Shown here: positions 63,201 to 64,000 of the stretch, piece by piece
Layout of the letters: every line of letters begins with the position of its first letter
Numbering within the stretch: position 1 is the first letter of the stretch
Assembly: GCF_008692035.1 (NCBI RefSeq)
Contig: NZ_VTFG01000001.1
Coordinates: 2,046,001-2,110,000 of the forward strand
Length of the DNA: 64,000 nt
Reading direction: 5' to 3'
Origin: Pseudomonas marginalis
Lineage (GTDB): Bacteria; Pseudomonadota; Gammaproteobacteria; Pseudomonadales; Pseudomonadaceae
Translations under genes and position numbers: made by a program
The notes under the pieces: generated by a model
Seen by the model: only the letters and a program-made list of their open reading frames with translations
Database searches by the model: none
What the model was told of the DNA's origin: nothing

Positions 63201-64000
63201 TCAGCAACCGCTCAGCGCTTCGGGCCGACGCTCACCCGCGAAAAAGAACGGCCGCAGGCGCACGCCCACGCCGTTGCCGATAAACGCCGCCACCAGCCAC
63301 ACCCAGCCATGCAGGCTGCCCGAGGCGATACCGCTGAAGTACGCGCCGATGTTGCAACCGTAGGCCAGGCGCGAGCCGTAGCCGAGCAGCAGGCCGCCGA
63401 TCACCGCGGCCAGCAGCGAGCGGGCCGGGATCTTCAGGCTGGGGGCAAAGCGCCCGGCCAGGCCGGCGGCCAACAGCGCACCGAGGACGATGCCGATGTC
63501 CATGACGCTGGTGATGTCTTCCCACACCGGCGCAGCCAGGGCCTTGGCGTTGCCCGGCATTTGCCAGAACGCCCAGCTGGCCACGTCCACACCCAACCCG
63601 TTTGCCACCTTGGCGCCCCACAGCGCGAAGGCCGAGGTAATCCCCCACGGCCGCCCGGCCAGTGCCAGGGTGGCGTAGTTGAGCAGCGCCAAACCAATCG
63701 CGCCCCATACCAACGGCCATGGCCCGCGCAGGAAGCGGCGCAGGCCTTGGTGTTCGCTGGTCACGCCGGCTTCAAGCTGGCCGTGGCGGCGCTTTTCCAG
63801 GCGCACGGTGACGGCCACGATGAGCGCAAACATGGTCAGGCTGGCGAGCAACGCCGGCACCACGCCGAAGCTCTTGACGATGGACACCGCCGGGAACGCC
63901 GGCAACGCAAACCACCAGTCCACATGATGGGTGGCGATCAGCGAACCGCAGATAAAGAACAACAAGGTCACCAGCATGCGCGCATTACCGCCGCCCACCG
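63201..64000 (-). CDS. YeeE/YedE-family (sulfur transport) membrane protein, partial
   Basis: At least 266 residues; the start is beyond the right edge. About eight transmembrane helices visible. GGLLLGYGSRLAYGCNIGAYFSGIASGSLHGWVWLVAAFIGNGVGVRLRPFF is the conserved repeat of the family, with the Cys proposed to relay thiosulfate or persulfide sulfur in TsuA-like proteins; a first-repeat equivalent (GNARMLVTLLFFICGS) lies near the edge. Confidence 0.88.
   Translation of the reverse strand, partial: VGGGNARMLVTLLFFICGSLIATHHVDWWFALPAFPAVSIVKSFGVVPALLASLTMFALIVAVTVRLEKRRHGQLEAGVTSEHQGLRRFLRGPWPLVWGAIGLALLNYATLALAGRPWGITSAFALWGAKVANGLGVDVASWAFWQMPGNAKALAAPVWEDITSVMDIGIVLGALLAAGLAGRFAPSLKIPARSLLAAVIGGLLLGYGSRLAYGCNIGAYFSGIASGSLHGWVWLVAAFIGNGVGVRLRPFFFAGERRPEALSGC

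Overview
The window is a stretch of chromosome from a high-GC gammaproteobacterium, most likely Pseudomonas of the fluorescens group. The evidence is the gltX, Glu/Ala tRNA and uvrB neighbourhood, the typical Pseudomonas REP sequences (GAGCGGGCTTG and GGGGCTTGCCCC cores) with a linked REP-associated transposase, and gene families such as protealysin/emfourin, PtrR-type LysR with Sad, and TrmK with a TTG start. Names below rest on reading translations by eye; no database search was run.

Layout. Positions 1-3,320 hold a minus-strand accessory cluster of three genes. A repeat-rich, Ser/Pro-rich protein lies downstream of a near-consensus HrpL (hrp) box. It is followed by two paralogous proteins with a papain/calpain-like Cys...His domain, the last with the domain in tandem and running off the left edge. 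They look like candidate type III secreted proteins. Positions 3,600-12,700 are core housekeeping: dusC, a thioesterase, a TetR-controlled hydrolase, a duplicated tRNA-Glu/tRNA-Ala operon with a strong promoter, gltX, uvrB and an aromatic aminotransferase. Positions 12,700-27,100 carry LysR/sad, a two-domain KaiC-like ATPase with a receiver protein, an M4 protease with its inhibitor, a DNA/RNA nuclease, a cobalamin riboswitch driving a BtuFCD-type importer, TspO, a frameshifted DUF925 gene and chrA.

Positions 27,100-35,700 are a mosaic of small Pseudomonas-specific genes, including a structured RNA leader, a truncated VOC gene, a cupin, a GST and an OPT transporter. Positions 35,800-37,640 contain a REP-associated tyrosine transposase beside about five tandem 261-bp repeats built from inverted REP pairs. 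Positions 37,600-49,400 return to ordinary genes: a lactonase-like beta-propeller, a chemoreceptor with a candidate sigma-28 promoter, trmK, a glucarate catabolic unit (FadR-type regulator, permease, dehydratase) and msrA.

Positions 49,500-53,950 form a compact, visibly AT-rich island. Two broken genes (CGNR zinc finger, DUF2971) meet at a REP scar. Beyond them a two-gene operon, a DUF3696-type AAA ATPase and an unrecognised protein with an HDR motif, sits between two different MITE-like inverted-repeat elements. This is the best candidate in the window for an undescribed, probably anti-phage, system. Next come a soluble FIST-domain chemoreceptor and a secreted hydrolase, then a hipBA toxin-antitoxin pair. 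Downstream of hipA is a degenerate copy of the hydrolase 3' end, a footprint of insertion. The right edge has an MFS transporter with a MocR regulator, a divergent PanB paralogue, a tiny DUF2986 gene and a partial YeeE/YedE transporter.
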